Positions 52,346 through 62,653 of a stretch of 64,000 nt of DNA are shown in pieces; position 1 is the stretch's first letter; each line of letters begins with the position of its first letter. Under the pieces are notes generated by a model. The model did no database searches. It had not been told where the DNA came from and saw only the letters and a list, made by a program, of their open reading frames with translations. The translations under genes and the position numbers were made by a program. Location: assembly GCA_024743055.1 (NCBI GenBank), contig JANSXH010000002.1, positions 186,001 through 250,000 of the forward strand, given 5' to 3'. Origin of the DNA: Pseudomonadota bacterium. GTDB lineage: Bacteria; Pseudomonadota; Alphaproteobacteria; Sneathiellales; Sneathiellaceae.

Positions 52346-53439
52346 TGCGTGCGACGGGGTCTCTATCTTTATATCTGGGTAAGCAATTCCTTATAAATGT
52401 CGGGATTATTTTCGGTATCGTTATGACGATCATTTTTCTGATCGACTTTATTGAGCTGCTTCGTCGAGGTTCAGACAAAGACGGGGCAAGCGTATTGATA
52501 ATCTTACAGATGGTGTTACTGCGCATACCCTACCTTGCAGAGAAATTGCTGCCCTTTGTCGCGCTTTTTGGCGGCATGCTCACATTTTTCAGACTATCCA
52601 AATCAAGCGAATTGACGGTTATTCGGGCTGCAGGCGTGTCTGTCTGGCAATTTCTGATGCCGTCAATGGCAATCGCATTTTTCATTGGATTGGTCATTGT
52701 AACTGTCGTGAATCCCATCAGTGCGGCTATGCAAGCACAGCAGGATCTGATGGAAGCCAAGTATTTTGACAAACGCTCTAGCCTATTAAAAGTATCACCC
52801 AGCGACCTATGGCTCCGCCAAGTCGATGACGATGGCTTAGCCGTCATCCATGCACGCGGTGCCCTTAATCAGGGCATCGACCTGACAGACGTTATTATTC
52901 TAGAGTTCAACAACAATGATGTATTTACGGGAAGGATTGATGCCTCCCGTGCTATCCTTCACCCCGGCTATTGGGAACTCGAAAATGTTGTCGTTACAGG
53001 ACCCGATAAGCCAGCGGTTTTGCATAGCAAACTAGATGTGGAAACCTCACTAACAGTACATCAGATCCAGGAAAGTTTTGCTTCACCAAAAACACTTTCC
53101 TTTTGGGATCTTCCCGATTTTATCGAAACTCTAGAACTTGCCGGCTTTTCTGGCGACCGCCATCGTCTGCATTGGTACACCCTAATGGCCAGCCCGATCA
53201 TCATGCTTGCGATGGTTCTGGTAGCTGCCACTTTCAGCCTACGCAGCATGCGTCAGGGTCGAGTGGCTCTATTGGTATTTGGGGGAATTCTAACCGGGTT
53301 CATTTTTTATTTTTTGACAGACATCATTTACGCCCTGGGTTTGTCAGGAAACCTTCCAGTTCTAATGGCAGCCTGGATACCGGCCCTGGCGATAACACTG
53401 TTCGGATTAGCAATGATGTTTCACCTAGAGGACGGTTAA
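52345..53439 (+). CDS. lptG: LPS export ABC permease LptG
   Basis: A 364-residue partner of LptF with the same six-segment plan: IDFIELLRRGSDK near the start, LPFVALFGGMLTFFRLSKSS with the coupling-helix region, a periplasmic jellyroll, and LHWYTLMASPIIMLAMVLV near the end. It follows lptF without a gap and precedes lptD by three bases, so the LPS transport parts from inner to outer membrane are cotranscribed. Confidence 0.93.
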   Translation: MRATGSLSLYLGKQFLINVGIIFGIVMTIIFLIDFIELLRRGSDKDGASVLIILQMVLLRIPYLAEKLLPFVALFGGMLTFFRLSKSSELTVIRAAGVSVWQFLMPSMAIAFFIGLVIVTVVNPISAAMQAQQDLMEAKYFDKRSSLLKVSPSDLWLRQVDDDGLAVIHARGALNQGIDLTDVIILEFNNNDVFTGRIDASRAILHPGYWELENVVVTGPDKPAVLHSKLDVETSLTVHQIQESFASPKTLSFWDLPDFIETLELAGFSGDRHRLHWYTLMASPIIMLAMVLVAATFSLRSMRQGRVALLVFGGILTGFIFYFLTDIIYALGLSGNLPVLMAAWIPALAITLFGLAMMFHLEDG

Positions 53440-53442
53440 GCC

Positions 53443-55608
53443 ATGGCATATCTGGTGAGGATTGTTGTGGCCGCCGCCTTATTGATGGCGGCAAGTGTTC
53501 AGACGGCGCTTTCGCAGACTTATGAGGTGGACACAGACTTAAGGAAAGAATCTGTCCTAAGTGCAGACCAAATCACATTCGATCGGGAAATTCAGCAGGT
53601 CATAGCATCTGGAAACGTCGTGATTGTTCAGGGTGAGCGCGTATTGAAGGCAGACCGCCTTATTTACAACGTGAAAGAAGATACTATTCGCGCAGAAGGA
53701 AATATCAGTCTGACCGAACCCAGCGGCGATATTGTGTTTGCCAATGAAATGGACCTTCAAAACGAATTAAAAACGGGTGCAATCAAGAATATTCGCGTTC
53801 TGTTTACGGATAACTCCCGCTTGGCAGCTCACGACGCGATTAAAATTGACGAGAACAAGACAGTCATGACCCGTGCAGTTTTCAGCACATGCCGGTTATG
53901 TGAGGAGGACCCTGAGCAACCCCCGCTTTGGCAAATCAAAGCTGAGAAAGTAGAACATGACAGAGAGGATAAAACGGTTACCTATCGGAATGCGGTACTG
54001 GAGTTCTTCAATGTCCCAGTCTTCTATACACCCTATTTCTCCCATCCTGATCCCACGGTCGATCGGGAGAGCGGGTTCCTAGCACCATCTTACTTTGATT
54101 CCACCCGTCTTGGAAATGCAGTATCTATTCCTTACTATTATGTGATTTCAGAAGATAAAGATATAACCATTACTCCGACCATTACGACCAAGGAAGGTGT
54201 GCAAATGGCTGGTGAATACCGTCAAGCTGTAGAAAGTGGAAGATTTCAGTTTGATACATCAATTACCTATGTTGACGGTAGAGAATCTGACGGAACAACG
54301 ACAGGCAATAGAGAGTTTCAGGGCCATATCCGCGGTGACGGCCAGTTTCGGATCGATGACGCCTGGCTCTGGGGTTTCGACGTGTTTCGAACTTCAAATG
54401 ACACATATCTCGAAAATTACGATATTAGTGATTTAGATACCCTTACTTCAACAGCCTATATTCAGGGCCAAAGAGGACGAAATTTCTCTCTCTTGAGTGC
54501 CTACAGCTTTCAAGGACTTAGATCAACGGATGTCTCGAGCCAGACGCCGTTTGTGCCTGCTTGGTGGGACTACTCTTATGTAGGTGAGCCCAATAAATAC
54601 GGCGCAAGGTTTAGTGCTAATGCAGATACATTGCTAATTTTCCGCGAGAACGGACAGGATACAGACAGGATGTCGCTTTCGGGAGGTTGGCATCTTCCAT
54701 ATACGACGACAAATGGCCAAGTTTTCTCTTTTGATACTTCACTCAGGGGAGATCTATATTATGCTCGCAATCAGCTCTCCGATCCTTCCGACCCTGACTC
54801 CACCACTGGAGAAAATAGTTTTTATGGCCGCGTTGTTCCTTCAATATCCTTAGAATGGAAGTATCCTTTTGTGCGCCAGGCTGGCTCTGTCCGCCAGGTA
54901 GTCGAGCCAATTGTCGAAGCAGTTTGGTCAGAGGCGCTAGGAAGTAAAAATACACCAAACGAAGATAGTTTGAGTTTTGAGTTTGATGATACAAACTTAT
55001 TTGGATCAGATCGCTTTGCCGGGCTTGATGAAGTGGAAGAAGGAGCGCGCTTAAACTACGGCCTGAATATTGGCGTTTATGGGGAGTCCGGCGGTTATAC
55101 AAGCTTTCTTGTTGGCCAGAGCATCCATCAGGATGGGAGTACAAGCTTTCAGTCGGGAACAGGACTTGAAGACCAGTTCTCTGACTACGTAACAAGGCTT
55201 GAAATCCGGCCTACACAAAAACTGCAGTTTATTAATAGGACAAGAATTGATCACGATGATCTGACCCTTGCTCGCAATGAAATATACGTTAATGCAGGTA
55301 CCGCTAAGAATTTTGTAAATTTGGGTTACGTATTCCTTAGAGATGATCCCAATGGTATAACGCAGGAGAAACGGGAAGAAGTTTATGTTGCTGGGCGAGT
55401 GCAAATGGCGGAATTTTGGAGTGTTTATGGCAACTATCGGAGAAATCTAGTGGATAGTGGCAATTCAGTTGACGGAGCGCTCGGTGTTGAATATCTCGAC
55501 GAATGCTTTGGGTTCGCATTTGAGGCGTCCAGATCCTTTACAAGAGATAGAGATGTTGAGCCAGAAACACGTTTCAGTGTCAAAATTCGGCTCCTACCAT
55601 TTAACTAG
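53443..55608 (+). CDS. lptD: LPS-assembly outer membrane protein LptD
   Basis: A 721-residue protein. A signal peptide (MAYLVRIVVAAALLMAASVQ) is followed by the OstA/LptA-like domain (about 35-145: ADQITFDREIQQVIASGNVV) and the beta-barrel (about 190-721), ending in a Phe-Asn as outer-membrane proteins often do. Cysteines at about 150, 153 and 688 can form the interdomain disulfide. It inserts LPS in the outer leaflet. SurA, the chaperone needed for its folding, is the next gene. Confidence 0.94.
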   Translation: MAYLVRIVVAAALLMAASVQTALSQTYEVDTDLRKESVLSADQITFDREIQQVIASGNVVIVQGERVLKADRLIYNVKEDTIRAEGNISLTEPSGDIVFANEMDLQNELKTGAIKNIRVLFTDNSRLAAHDAIKIDENKTVMTRAVFSTCRLCEEDPEQPPLWQIKAEKVEHDREDKTVTYRNAVLEFFNVPVFYTPYFSHPDPTVDRESGFLAPSYFDSTRLGNAVSIPYYYVISEDKDITITPTITTKEGVQMAGEYRQAVESGRFQFDTSITYVDGRESDGTTTGNREFQGHIRGDGQFRIDDAWLWGFDVFRTSNDTYLENYDISDLDTLTSTAYIQGQRGRNFSLLSAYSFQGLRSTDVSSQTPFVPAWWDYSYVGEPNKYGARFSANADTLLIFRENGQDTDRMSLSGGWHLPYTTTNGQVFSFDTSLRGDLYYARNQLSDPSDPDSTTGENSFYGRVVPSISLEWKYPFVRQAGSVRQVVEPIVEAVWSEALGSKNTPNEDSLSFEFDDTNLFGSDRFAGLDEVEEGARLNYGLNIGVYGESGGYTSFLVGQSIHQDGSTSFQSGTGLEDQFSDYVTRLEIRPTQKLQFINRTRIDHDDLTLARNEIYVNAGTAKNFVNLGYVFLRDDPNGITQEKREEVYVAGRVQMAEFWSVYGNYRRNLVDSGNSVDGALGVEYLDECFGFAFEASRSFTRDRDVEPETRFSVKIRLLPFN

Positions 55609-55674
55609 AGGCATGTGATTTTAAGTTTGTACAGTTTGCTAGGAAAATTCAATTACCGTTATGTTTCTATATCG

Positions 55675-56952
55675 ATGAAAAACCCCCTTAAAATATGTTA
55701 TGCGATTTGCAGACTGTTGCTGACTTTGTGTCTGATAGCGGTGCCCGCAGTGGCGTTGTCACAAGATATTCAAAAAATAGCGGCCATAGTTAATGATGAA
55801 ATAATCTCTGGATATGATCTTGAGCAACGCGTCGCCCTCACAATACTCCTATCTGGTTTCCCAGACACGCCTGAAACAAGAAACCAACTTCGTCAACAGA
55901 CATTGTCGCGCCTAATTGATGACCGTCTAAAGGCCCAAGAGGCTGCCAAATATAACATTTCTGTTTCCGATGAAGAAGCAAACGCAGCTCTCATAGATTT
56001 TGAAAAAAGAAACAATATTGAGCCAGGTGAGCTTGATCGCAATCTGGCTTCAAAGGGAATTGCCCTGCAGAGCCTTTTGGAACAGTTCCGTGTGCGTATC
56101 CTTTGGAATAGGATTGTTCAGAGGCGGATTATGTCACGGATAGTCATTTCTGATGAAGAAGTAGCTGCGGTTCAAGCTCGGATGGAGGCCAATAAGGGTA
56201 AAAACGAATATTTATTATACGAAATATTTTTACCTTTTGATCCAGCAACACCAGAATTGCAGCTACAGCAAGGGATTGCTGGATTGGCCAATCAGATTAG
56301 GCAGGGGGCCTCTTTCGAGAGGGCAGCTGCACAGTTCAGCCAAGGTGCAACAGCTTCCAACGGGGGTGCCATCGGTTGGGTGTTGGAAGAGGATGTCCCA
56401 GATGAGATCGCTGAAATTCTTCCAAGTCTTTTTCAGAACGATGTTTCTGATCCTATTCGAACACAAGACGGATTTTTTCTGATCACAATACGTGGCAGCA
56501 GGACTGTTATGCAAAGTAGTCCAGATGACGTCACGGTAAATTTGACACAGCTCGTTGTGCCAGCGCCACCTTCCCAAAATACAAGCACCAAACGTCAGCA
56601 GGAACAACTAGCGACGACCTTAAGCAATATGGTGGACGGATGTGGTAATCTTCCCACTTTGTTGAGCGAATTGGAGGGCTCCAACAGCAGCGAGCTTGGC
56701 AGATTGAGAATGGGAGATCTTCCGGACAAGATTAAGGACCATATAAAAGACGTCGAGGTTGGGAAAGCGAGCCCCCCTTACGAAGATGATGACGTATACC
56801 GGATTTTTGTCGTATGTGGTAGAGATGACCCTCAAACACGCAGCAATGATCCCCAGAAAATTCGCGAGGAAATACTGCTGAGACGGGCCGAAAACAGGGC
56901 GCGCGGATATTTGCAGGATATGCATAATGCGGCGACAATTGAAACACGATAG
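55675..56952 (+). CDS. surA: periplasmic chaperone / peptidyl-prolyl isomerase SurA
   Basis: I choose ATG 55675 (MKNPLKICYAICRLLLTLCL), which begins a signal peptide; 425 residues. The SurA N-terminal domain (AAIVNDEIISGYDLEQRVAL) is followed by one clear parvulin domain (YEIFLPFDPATPELQLQQGI to FLITIRGSR) and a weaker C-terminal one. It folds outer-membrane proteins such as LptD. Confidence 0.9.
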   Translation: MKNPLKICYAICRLLLTLCLIAVPAVALSQDIQKIAAIVNDEIISGYDLEQRVALTILLSGFPDTPETRNQLRQQTLSRLIDDRLKAQEAAKYNISVSDEEANAALIDFEKRNNIEPGELDRNLASKGIALQSLLEQFRVRILWNRIVQRRIMSRIVISDEEVAAVQARMEANKGKNEYLLYEIFLPFDPATPELQLQQGIAGLANQIRQGASFERAAAQFSQGATASNGGAIGWVLEEDVPDEIAEILPSLFQNDVSDPIRTQDGFFLITIRGSRTVMQSSPDDVTVNLTQLVVPAPPSQNTSTKRQQEQLATTLSNMVDGCGNLPTLLSELEGSNSSELGRLRMGDLPDKIKDHIKDVEVGKASPPYEDDDVYRIFVVCGRDDPQTRSNDPQKIREEILLRRAENRARGYLQDMHNAATIETR

Positions 56953-56954
56953 AG

Positions 56955-57932
56955 ATGAATAACAGGTGCGCTCCACTCGCAGTCACCATGGGTGACCCGC
57001 TTGGTATCGGTATCGAAATCACAGGTATGAGTTGGCTGCAACGCAAAGATCTCGCCCTTCCGCCCTTTTATCTCGTTGGACATCTAGAGACAATTTCGAG
57101 ATGCCTTAGCCAACTGGAAAGTGGGATTGAAATAACCGAGATAACCGACTGCCATCAGACGACCGGTGTCTTTGATACCAAGCTTCCAGTTTTCCAGGCC
57201 CCAAGTACTGAAAAAATTGAAGGTCAGGTGATAAGATCAATTGACTTAGCCGTTGATCATTGCCTGAAAGGTCTGGCCGGGGGTCTTATCACCAATCCAA
57301 TCCATAAGAAACGTTTGTATGATGCCGGTTTTACCCATCCCGGTCACACTGAATATCTTGCTACCTTGACCAATAGGCCTGGTAAGGCTGTGATGATGTT
57401 AGCTTGTGATGAATTGAAAGTTGTCCCGGCCACAGTCCATATCCCTTTAAGTAAAGTCTCCCAGACCCTGACTGCTGGTAGTCTGAAGCAAACGATCGAA
57501 ACAACTCATAGGGATCTGGCGGACCGGTTTGCCATACCTTCCCCACGCATTGTCGTCGCCGGCCTAAATCCTCATGCGGGCGAAGATGGAAGCATTGGCA
57601 ATGAGGAAGTTGAAATTCTGAAGCCAGTGATTGCAGATTTTCAGAAGGATGGATTGGATATAACAGGCCCATTTCCTGCCGACAGCCTGTTTCACCCGGC
57701 TGCAAGAGCGAAATATGATGCTGCGATCTGTATGTATCATGACCAAGCGCTCGTCCCACTCAAGACAATTGATTTTGAAAATGGGGTGAATGTGACCCTT
57801 GGCCTTCCTATAATCCGCACCTCTCCCGACCACGGGACAGCGGATGATATAGCTGGCAAGGGTATTGCCAATCCTGCAAGTTTAATTGCGGCTATAAAAA
57901 TGGCTGCTGAAATGTCTGGCAATGCCGCCTAA
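56955..57932 (+). CDS. pdxA: 4-hydroxythreonine-4-phosphate dehydrogenase
   Basis: A 325-residue pyridoxal-phosphate biosynthesis enzyme. The signatures [35 protein letters not shown] (metal histidine), [14 protein letters not shown] and [14 protein letters not shown] are all present. It starts two bases after surA and overlaps rsmA by 11 bases; this surA-pdxA-rsmA order is conserved in proteobacteria. Confidence 0.95.
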   Translation: MNNRCAPLAVTMGDPLGIGIEITGMSWLQRKDLALPPFYLVGHLETISRCLSQLESGIEITEITDCHQTTGVFDTKLPVFQAPSTEKIEGQVIRSIDLAVDHCLKGLAGGLITNPIHKKRLYDAGFTHPGHTEYLATLTNRPGKAVMMLACDELKVVPATVHIPLSKVSQTLTAGSLKQTIETTHRDLADRFAIPSPRIVVAGLNPHAGEDGSIGNEEVEILKPVIADFQKDGLDITGPFPADSLFHPAARAKYDAAICMYHDQALVPLKTIDFENGVNVTLGLPIIRTSPDHGTADDIAGKGIANPASLIAAIKMAAEMSGNAA

Positions 57933-58761
57933 CGATCCTCCACTTCCCCCCCTACGCGAGGTCATTGCCAAATATGGTTTGCGTGCGGAAAAATCCTTAG
58001 GCCAGAATTTTCTTCTCGACCTTAACCTCACAGGACGCATTGCTAGATGCGCAGGATCTCTTGAAGGGGAAACTATCATCGAAATCGGCCCAGGACCTGG
58101 TGGCCTGACACGCGCTATTTTGGCGAGCGGTGCCAATCGTGTGATTGCCATCGAAAAGGATCAACGCTGTCTTGATGCTTTGGGAGATATTGCGGCTGCC
58201 TATCCTGGAAGGCTAGAAATATTGAACGAAGATGCGCTGGCACTGGACGAGACCAAGCTGTTTGACGGCAAGGCCAGGATCATCGCTAATCTTCCGTATA
58301 ATGTCGCCACACCTCTGCTGATAAAATGGCTAGGCCATACTGATCACTTTAAATCGATGACCCTCATGTTCCAAAAGGAAGTGGCTGACAGGATTACTGC
58401 CTCTCCTCGCACAAAAGCCTATGGACGGCTCACTATCCTTTGCCAATGGCTATGTGAAGTATCGAAAGAGTTCGATATCTCTCCGAAAGCCTTTACCCCG
58501 CCACCGAAGGTAACAAGCACCGTCGTTAGCCTGGTGCCTCGCTCCACGCCTACGTTTCCCGCAAAAATGGAGATATTGGAAAAAGTGGTTGCGGCCGCTT
58601 TTGGTCAGCGCCGTAAAATGTTGCGCGCCTCGCTCAAGTCTTTGAAAATACCTGCTGAAGAACTGCTCGTTTCCGTAGGGCTGGACCCGACCAGCAGGGC
58701 GGAAGAACTAACTGTTGAGGATTTTTGCAAACTCGCGAGAAAATATGAAGAGTTTCAGTAG
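57922..58761 (+). CDS. rsmA: 16S rRNA dimethyladenosine transferase
   Basis: A 279-residue KsgA/RsmA enzyme that dimethylates two adenosines near the 3' end of 16S rRNA. The SAM motif [15 protein letters not shown] is near residue 53 and the catalytic NLPYN at 123-127. The N-terminal [10 protein letters not shown] is diagnostic. It ends a long plus-strand operon and overlaps gmk by seven bases tail to tail. Confidence 0.95.
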   Translation: MPPNDPPLPPLREVIAKYGLRAEKSLGQNFLLDLNLTGRIARCAGSLEGETIIEIGPGPGGLTRAILASGANRVIAIEKDQRCLDALGDIAAAYPGRLEILNEDALALDETKLFDGKARIIANLPYNVATPLLIKWLGHTDHFKSMTLMFQKEVADRITASPRTKAYGRLTILCQWLCEVSKEFDISPKAFTPPPKVTSTVVSLVPRSTPTFPAKMEILEKVVAAAFGQRRKMLRASLKSLKIPAEELLVSVGLDPTSRAEELTVEDFCKLARKYEEFQ

Positions 58762-59405
58762 CCTTCACGCAGCTGACTAACAAAGTCGATCAATCCAGTC
58801 CGGCGGATACATCTTACCCTTTCCGCTGTCATGATCGCCTGTACTTCATTGAGACAGCGATCAACATCATCATTAATGACCACATAATCATATTCACGCC
58901 AATGGCTGATTTCTTCGGCCGCTTTGGACATACGTTGAGCTACAACCTCGTCGCTATCCTGTGCCCGGGTTTTCAGCCGCTTTTCCAGGACAGCCGTTGA
59001 GGGTGGAAGGATAAAGATACTAACTAGGTCTTCCCCCATTTTTTGTGCAAGCTGCTGAGTGCCTTGCCAGTCAATGTCAAACAATACATCTTTGCCTGCT
59101 TCCAAGGCCGCTTCTACCGGCGCTCGTGGCGTTCCATAGTAATTTCCAAAGACTTTCGCATATTCGAGCAATTCATCCCGATTGATCATCAGGTTGAAAT
59201 CCACAGGCTCCATAAAGAAATAGTCTTTGCCATCTTCCTCGCCGGGTCGCGGCGGACGCGTTGTGGCGGAGACCGACATGGCCAAGTCTTCATTATTCTT
59301 CAGCAGGGCGCGGGACAAAGTGGTTTTACCTGCACCAGAAGGAGACGAAAGCACCAGCATCAACCCGCGCCGGGTCAGGGCCTGGGTACTGGGGTCTAGT
59401 TGCAT
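58755..59405 (-). CDS. gmk: guanylate kinase
   Basis: A 216-residue enzyme that phosphorylates GMP. The P-loop is [10 protein letters not shown] (20-29), and [20 protein letters not shown] is the GMP-binding region. Standing after yicC, as is usual. Confidence 0.95.
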   Translation of the reverse strand: MQLDPSTQALTRRGLMLVLSSPSGAGKTTLSRALLKNNEDLAMSVSATTRPPRPGEEDGKDYFFMEPVDFNLMINRDELLEYAKVFGNYYGTPRAPVEAALEAGKDVLFDIDWQGTQQLAQKMGEDLVSIFILPPSTAVLEKRLKTRAQDSDEVVAQRMSKAAEEISHWREYDYVVINDDVDRCLNEVQAIMTAERVRCIRRTGLIDFVSQLREGY

Positions 59406-59417
59406 GTCTGATTGTTC

Positions 59418-60311
59418 CTATTCAATATTCTGCACCTGCTCGCGCATCCGATCGATCAAAACTTTTAGATCAAGTCCGATCTGTGTGAGGTCTTTGTCAT
59501 TGACCTTCGAGCAAAGGGTATTCGCCTCTCGATTAAATTCCTGGCAAATAAAATCAAGGCGGCGCCCAATTCCTTTTTCCGCCGCCCCGTTCAACATGTC
59601 GCGTGTTGAAGTTATATGACTGGTCAATCTATCGAGCTCTTCTGACACATCGAGTTTGGTTGCAATCAGCGCTAGTTCCTGTTCCAATCTGGCATCATCA
59701 AGGCTGGCCTGTTCCGCCAAAATTCTTTCCATTTGTGTTTTAAGCTTCAGCCGGCTGGCCTCTGGCTGCTTCTCGGCAAGTATGACGGCTTGTGAAACGA
59801 GTTGTTCAATATCTGCTAGCTGATCATTGAGAATTGGAAGCAACTGTCCCCCCTCTTCCTGACGCGCTGCCATAAGGCTTGCAATCAGTTCTTCAGCTGA
59901 CTCGAGCAACACTGCCTCTAAAGCCTCGGTATCTTGCCCGTGACTGTTTTTGTCTTTTTGCTCAATCACACCCTTTAAGGCCAGCATGCCATCCATACGA
60001 GGGGGATGAGCTCGTCCGGCGTCCACATAGGATTCCGATGTCTTAAGAAGCTCGTCCAGAAAATCTACGTTGACCCGATAAGCTGTTTCCGCTGATAGCG
60101 CATCCAACTGTAAATGAAGATTAACGGAGCCACGAATAAAATGTGCTTTTACAAGTTTTCGTATTTTATGTTCAAGCTGGTCGAAACCAGGAGGCATTCG
60201 GCATCTGATCTCCAGCCCGCGTCCATTAACGCTTTTGGCCTCCCAAAGCCAACTATGGCTTGAGGTTGATCCGCTCGCGCGGGCAAAGCCCGTCATGCTG
60301 CTGATAGTCAA
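59418..60311 (-). CDS. YicC-family endoribonuclease
   Basis: A protein of about 297 residues with YicC N- and C-terminal parts (SMTGFARASG, GRGLEIRCRMPPGFDQLEHK, EKGIGRRLDFICQEFNREAN with TLCSK). I prefer TTG 60311 as the start, because AAGAGG sits six bases upstream; the ATG at 60296 lies too far from it. Known members cut RNA and affect stationary phase. It is followed by gmk after 12 bases. Confidence 0.88.
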   Translation of the reverse strand: MTISSMTGFARASGSTSSHSWLWEAKSVNGRGLEIRCRMPPGFDQLEHKIRKLVKAHFIRGSVNLHLQLDALSAETAYRVNVDFLDELLKTSESYVDAGRAHPPRMDGMLALKGVIEQKDKNSHGQDTEALEAVLLESAEELIASLMAARQEEGGQLLPILNDQLADIEQLVSQAVILAEKQPEASRLKLKTQMERILAEQASLDDARLEQELALIATKLDVSEELDRLTSHITSTRDMLNGAAEKGIGRRLDFICQEFNREANTLCSKVNDKDLTQIGLDLKVLIDRMREQVQNIE

Positions 60312-60386
60312 ATTTACCTCTTGAACGTCGAACTGCAGTGCAGGTTTTATATCCCGTTCGTTGCAGCCCGACAAGCACGCAGGCAG

Positions 60387-61535
60387 TTATTTTTCGCTCT
60401 TTGCTCTTGCCGACGAGGGAACTGTATCTGTCTCAAATAGTAATATCAGTCTCCCGAGTCCTTTTTGTATCAATAAAAAAATAGACCAGGCTACCAGGCC
60501 GATCGCAAAGGACCCAAGATTAAGAAAAAACTCAGTCGTGATGTCGATTTGAGGGAGCCAAACCTCAAGCAAAGCATAAGTCCCACATCCCAATATCCCC
60601 CCAAGAGCCGCCCGAACTCCCGGGCTTCGACGTATGTCCGCCTCATACTGACGGTTTCTGACAAGAACAGCTAACTGAATGGATAGCAATGTAAGAGCAC
60701 CCGCCGAACCCCAAAGAAATGCCGCAGCAACACCGAGAACCCAAATGAGATCGGCAGCGAATTCACTTGTGTACATTTCAAGTGAAACGGTTCGACCCAG
60801 TAAGAGCAAAGGAAAAATCACAAGAACTAGAGCGCAGATAGTTATTGGAAGAATCCAAAGTATATGGGCACTCATACAGCTATCTTCCAAAGTTTTCCCA
60901 TTAATACCGGCGGCTGAGAAGCTCCGTCCGGCGGCGGCCCGGTAGGCTTTTCGCAAGATCTGATATTCAGTGGAGCACCCTCCTTCGGCCACCTTGCCCG
61001 TCGCTGCTGAAATGGCATCATCCAATTGCTGCAATGGCAGGTCCTTGTCTGGGGATGGGTGTCTCAAATAGTAGCTGGAGAGTTGTTTTGCTTCCTGCAG
61101 AAGAGACTTATATGCCAAATTCGAAACATCGTTTTGATTTAGGTCTGAGATAGATGAAGGAGGCTTAGATCCAGTTTCCTTAGCAACTGAATGAATAGCT
61201 AAGGTCGGCTCTTTGGTTACTTGGTTAGAGGAACTTGACGCTTTAACTGCCTCTATACTTTCATTTTCGCTTTTTGTTTTAAGGTTAGGGCTTGCGCTAT
61301 CTATTGGCCGCGGATGTTCCGGTTCAGTTTTACCTGACATTGGATCGGCTGTATTTTCAGATTTTTCCATACTGGCTACAGGCGATGTCTTCGCTGGATT
61401 CTTGATGTTACTAACAACTAGGTTACTGGCCGTATTATTCAGGGAAGCGATGTCTTTTTGAAGTTCCTGTAGAGCTTGCCGGAGCGTTTGGCGCTGTCTC
61501 AGCAAAGTCTGAATTGTATCCTTTCCAACGGTCAT
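60387..61535 (-). CDS. membrane protein of unknown function with N-terminal coiled coil
   Basis: A 382-residue protein. Residues 1-40 form a coiled coil (LLRQRQTLRQALQELQKDI), then a long Ser/Lys/Glu-rich, probably disordered region (about 45-130), a helical soluble part with two cysteines (GGCSTEY, LEDSCMSAH), and four membrane segments at about 223-247, 258-287, 300-320 and 332-355. I do not recognise the family. It is inserted between mltG and yicC, which are normally close, and no signal peptide is seen. Confidence 0.75.
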   Translation of the reverse strand: MTVGKDTIQTLLRQRQTLRQALQELQKDIASLNNTASNLVVSNIKNPAKTSPVASMEKSENTADPMSGKTEPEHPRPIDSASPNLKTKSENESIEAVKASSSSNQVTKEPTLAIHSVAKETGSKPPSSISDLNQNDVSNLAYKSLLQEAKQLSSYYLRHPSPDKDLPLQQLDDAISAATGKVAEGGCSTEYQILRKAYRAAAGRSFSAAGINGKTLEDSCMSAHILWILPITICALVLVIFPLLLLGRTVSLEMYTSEFAADLIWVLGVAAAFLWGSAGALTLLSIQLAVLVRNRQYEADIRRSPGVRAALGGILGCGTYALLEVWLPQIDITTEFFLNLGSFAIGLVAWSIFLLIQKGLGRLILLFETDTVPSSARAKSEK

Positions 61536-61647
61536 CTCCTACACGAAGCCCCTCTATTGTTGCCTTTCGACTAGAGACGCCTGATGCCGTTGGTTTGTGC
61601 CAATTATTGGGTAATCTGACAATTGTCGTAAAGATGAGTAATTTCGA

Positions 61648-62625
61648 CTAATTCTTTTTGTTGAGCTTCCGCCAATTACGAACATTTCTGTTGTGCTCAT
61701 CAAGGGTTTCAGCAAAGGCATGCCCTCCCGTACCATCAGCGACAAAAAACAAATCTTTTGTTTTCAATGGGTTGAGAACTGCAACAATACTGTCAACACC
61801 CGGGTTGGTAATGGGACCCTTCGGCAACCCCGAAATATGATAGGTGTTATAATCGGTTTTTGATGCCAGATCCTTGCGACTTAACAGCCGGCCAAATTCT
61901 TTCTTTCCCTCCGTCAAGCCATAGACAACAGTCGGATCAGACTGAAGCTTCATGCCCTTGCGAAGCCTATTTATAAAGACGCCGGCGACATGCGGACGTT
62001 CAGAGGCCAATCCGGTCTCTTCCTCAACAATTGATGCCAGGATCACAAGTTCCTCCAGGGACTTGATCTCTTGCGGCGGTTTTTGGGCGGCCCAGAGTTC
62101 CTTGAGAAGATCCTGCATATCTTCCGCCATTCGCGTTACCAATTCGTCCCGGCTATCCCCAAGATGAAAATGATAGGTTTCAGGCAAAAAAGCCCCTTCG
62201 GGCATAGGAACCGTTATCTCTCCAGTCAAACCCTCAGCTTGCAGGATTAATTCCCTGATTTCTCGGCTTTGCAATCCCTCAGGAATGGTAACGCGGCGCG
62301 CCAGGACCTTCCCGGACACGAATAGTTCCATGAGGTCGCGCCCCGAAATTGACGCTGGAACCTCATATTCCCCAGCTCTAAGCAGTCGCCCCTGTTCTTC
62401 AAGCTTTACACCAAAAACAAAGGCTAACTCATTATTTATGATATTATTCTCTTTGAGATCTTTAGCAAGAAGTCGAAGTCCTGTTCCTTTTGGAACCAGA
62501 TAAATGACTTCTTCTTCCAGCGGACCGGGCTTGGTGAATTCCTGCCAGCCATATGCTGCCAGCCCAGCAATGCCAATAGCGGCTAACAAAACGAGGGCGG
62601 TGAAAAGGTATATAAACCGCTTCAT
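61648..62625 (-). CDS. mltG: endolytic murein transglycosylase
   Basis: A 325-residue YceG-like enzyme that cuts growing glycan strands. An N-terminal membrane anchor (FIYLFTALVLLAAIGIAGLA) is followed by a LysM-like part and the catalytic domain, with the essential glutamate in ILASIVEEETGL and LQSDPTVVYGL. It may set glycan length. Follows fabF in the usual acpP-fabF-mltG order. Confidence 0.93.
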   Translation of the reverse strand: MKRFIYLFTALVLLAAIGIAGLAAYGWQEFTKPGPLEEEVIYLVPKGTGLRLLAKDLKENNIINNELAFVFGVKLEEQGRLLRAGEYEVPASISGRDLMELFVSGKVLARRVTIPEGLQSREIRELILQAEGLTGEITVPMPEGAFLPETYHFHLGDSRDELVTRMAEDMQDLLKELWAAQKPPQEIKSLEELVILASIVEEETGLASERPHVAGVFINRLRKGMKLQSDPTVVYGLTEGKKEFGRLLSRKDLASKTDYNTYHISGLPKGPITNPGVDSIVAVLNPLKTKDLFFVADGTGGHAFAETLDEHNRNVRNWRKLNKKN

Positions 62626-62653
62626 CCAGCCCTCACCTGTCTTTCGTGAAAAA

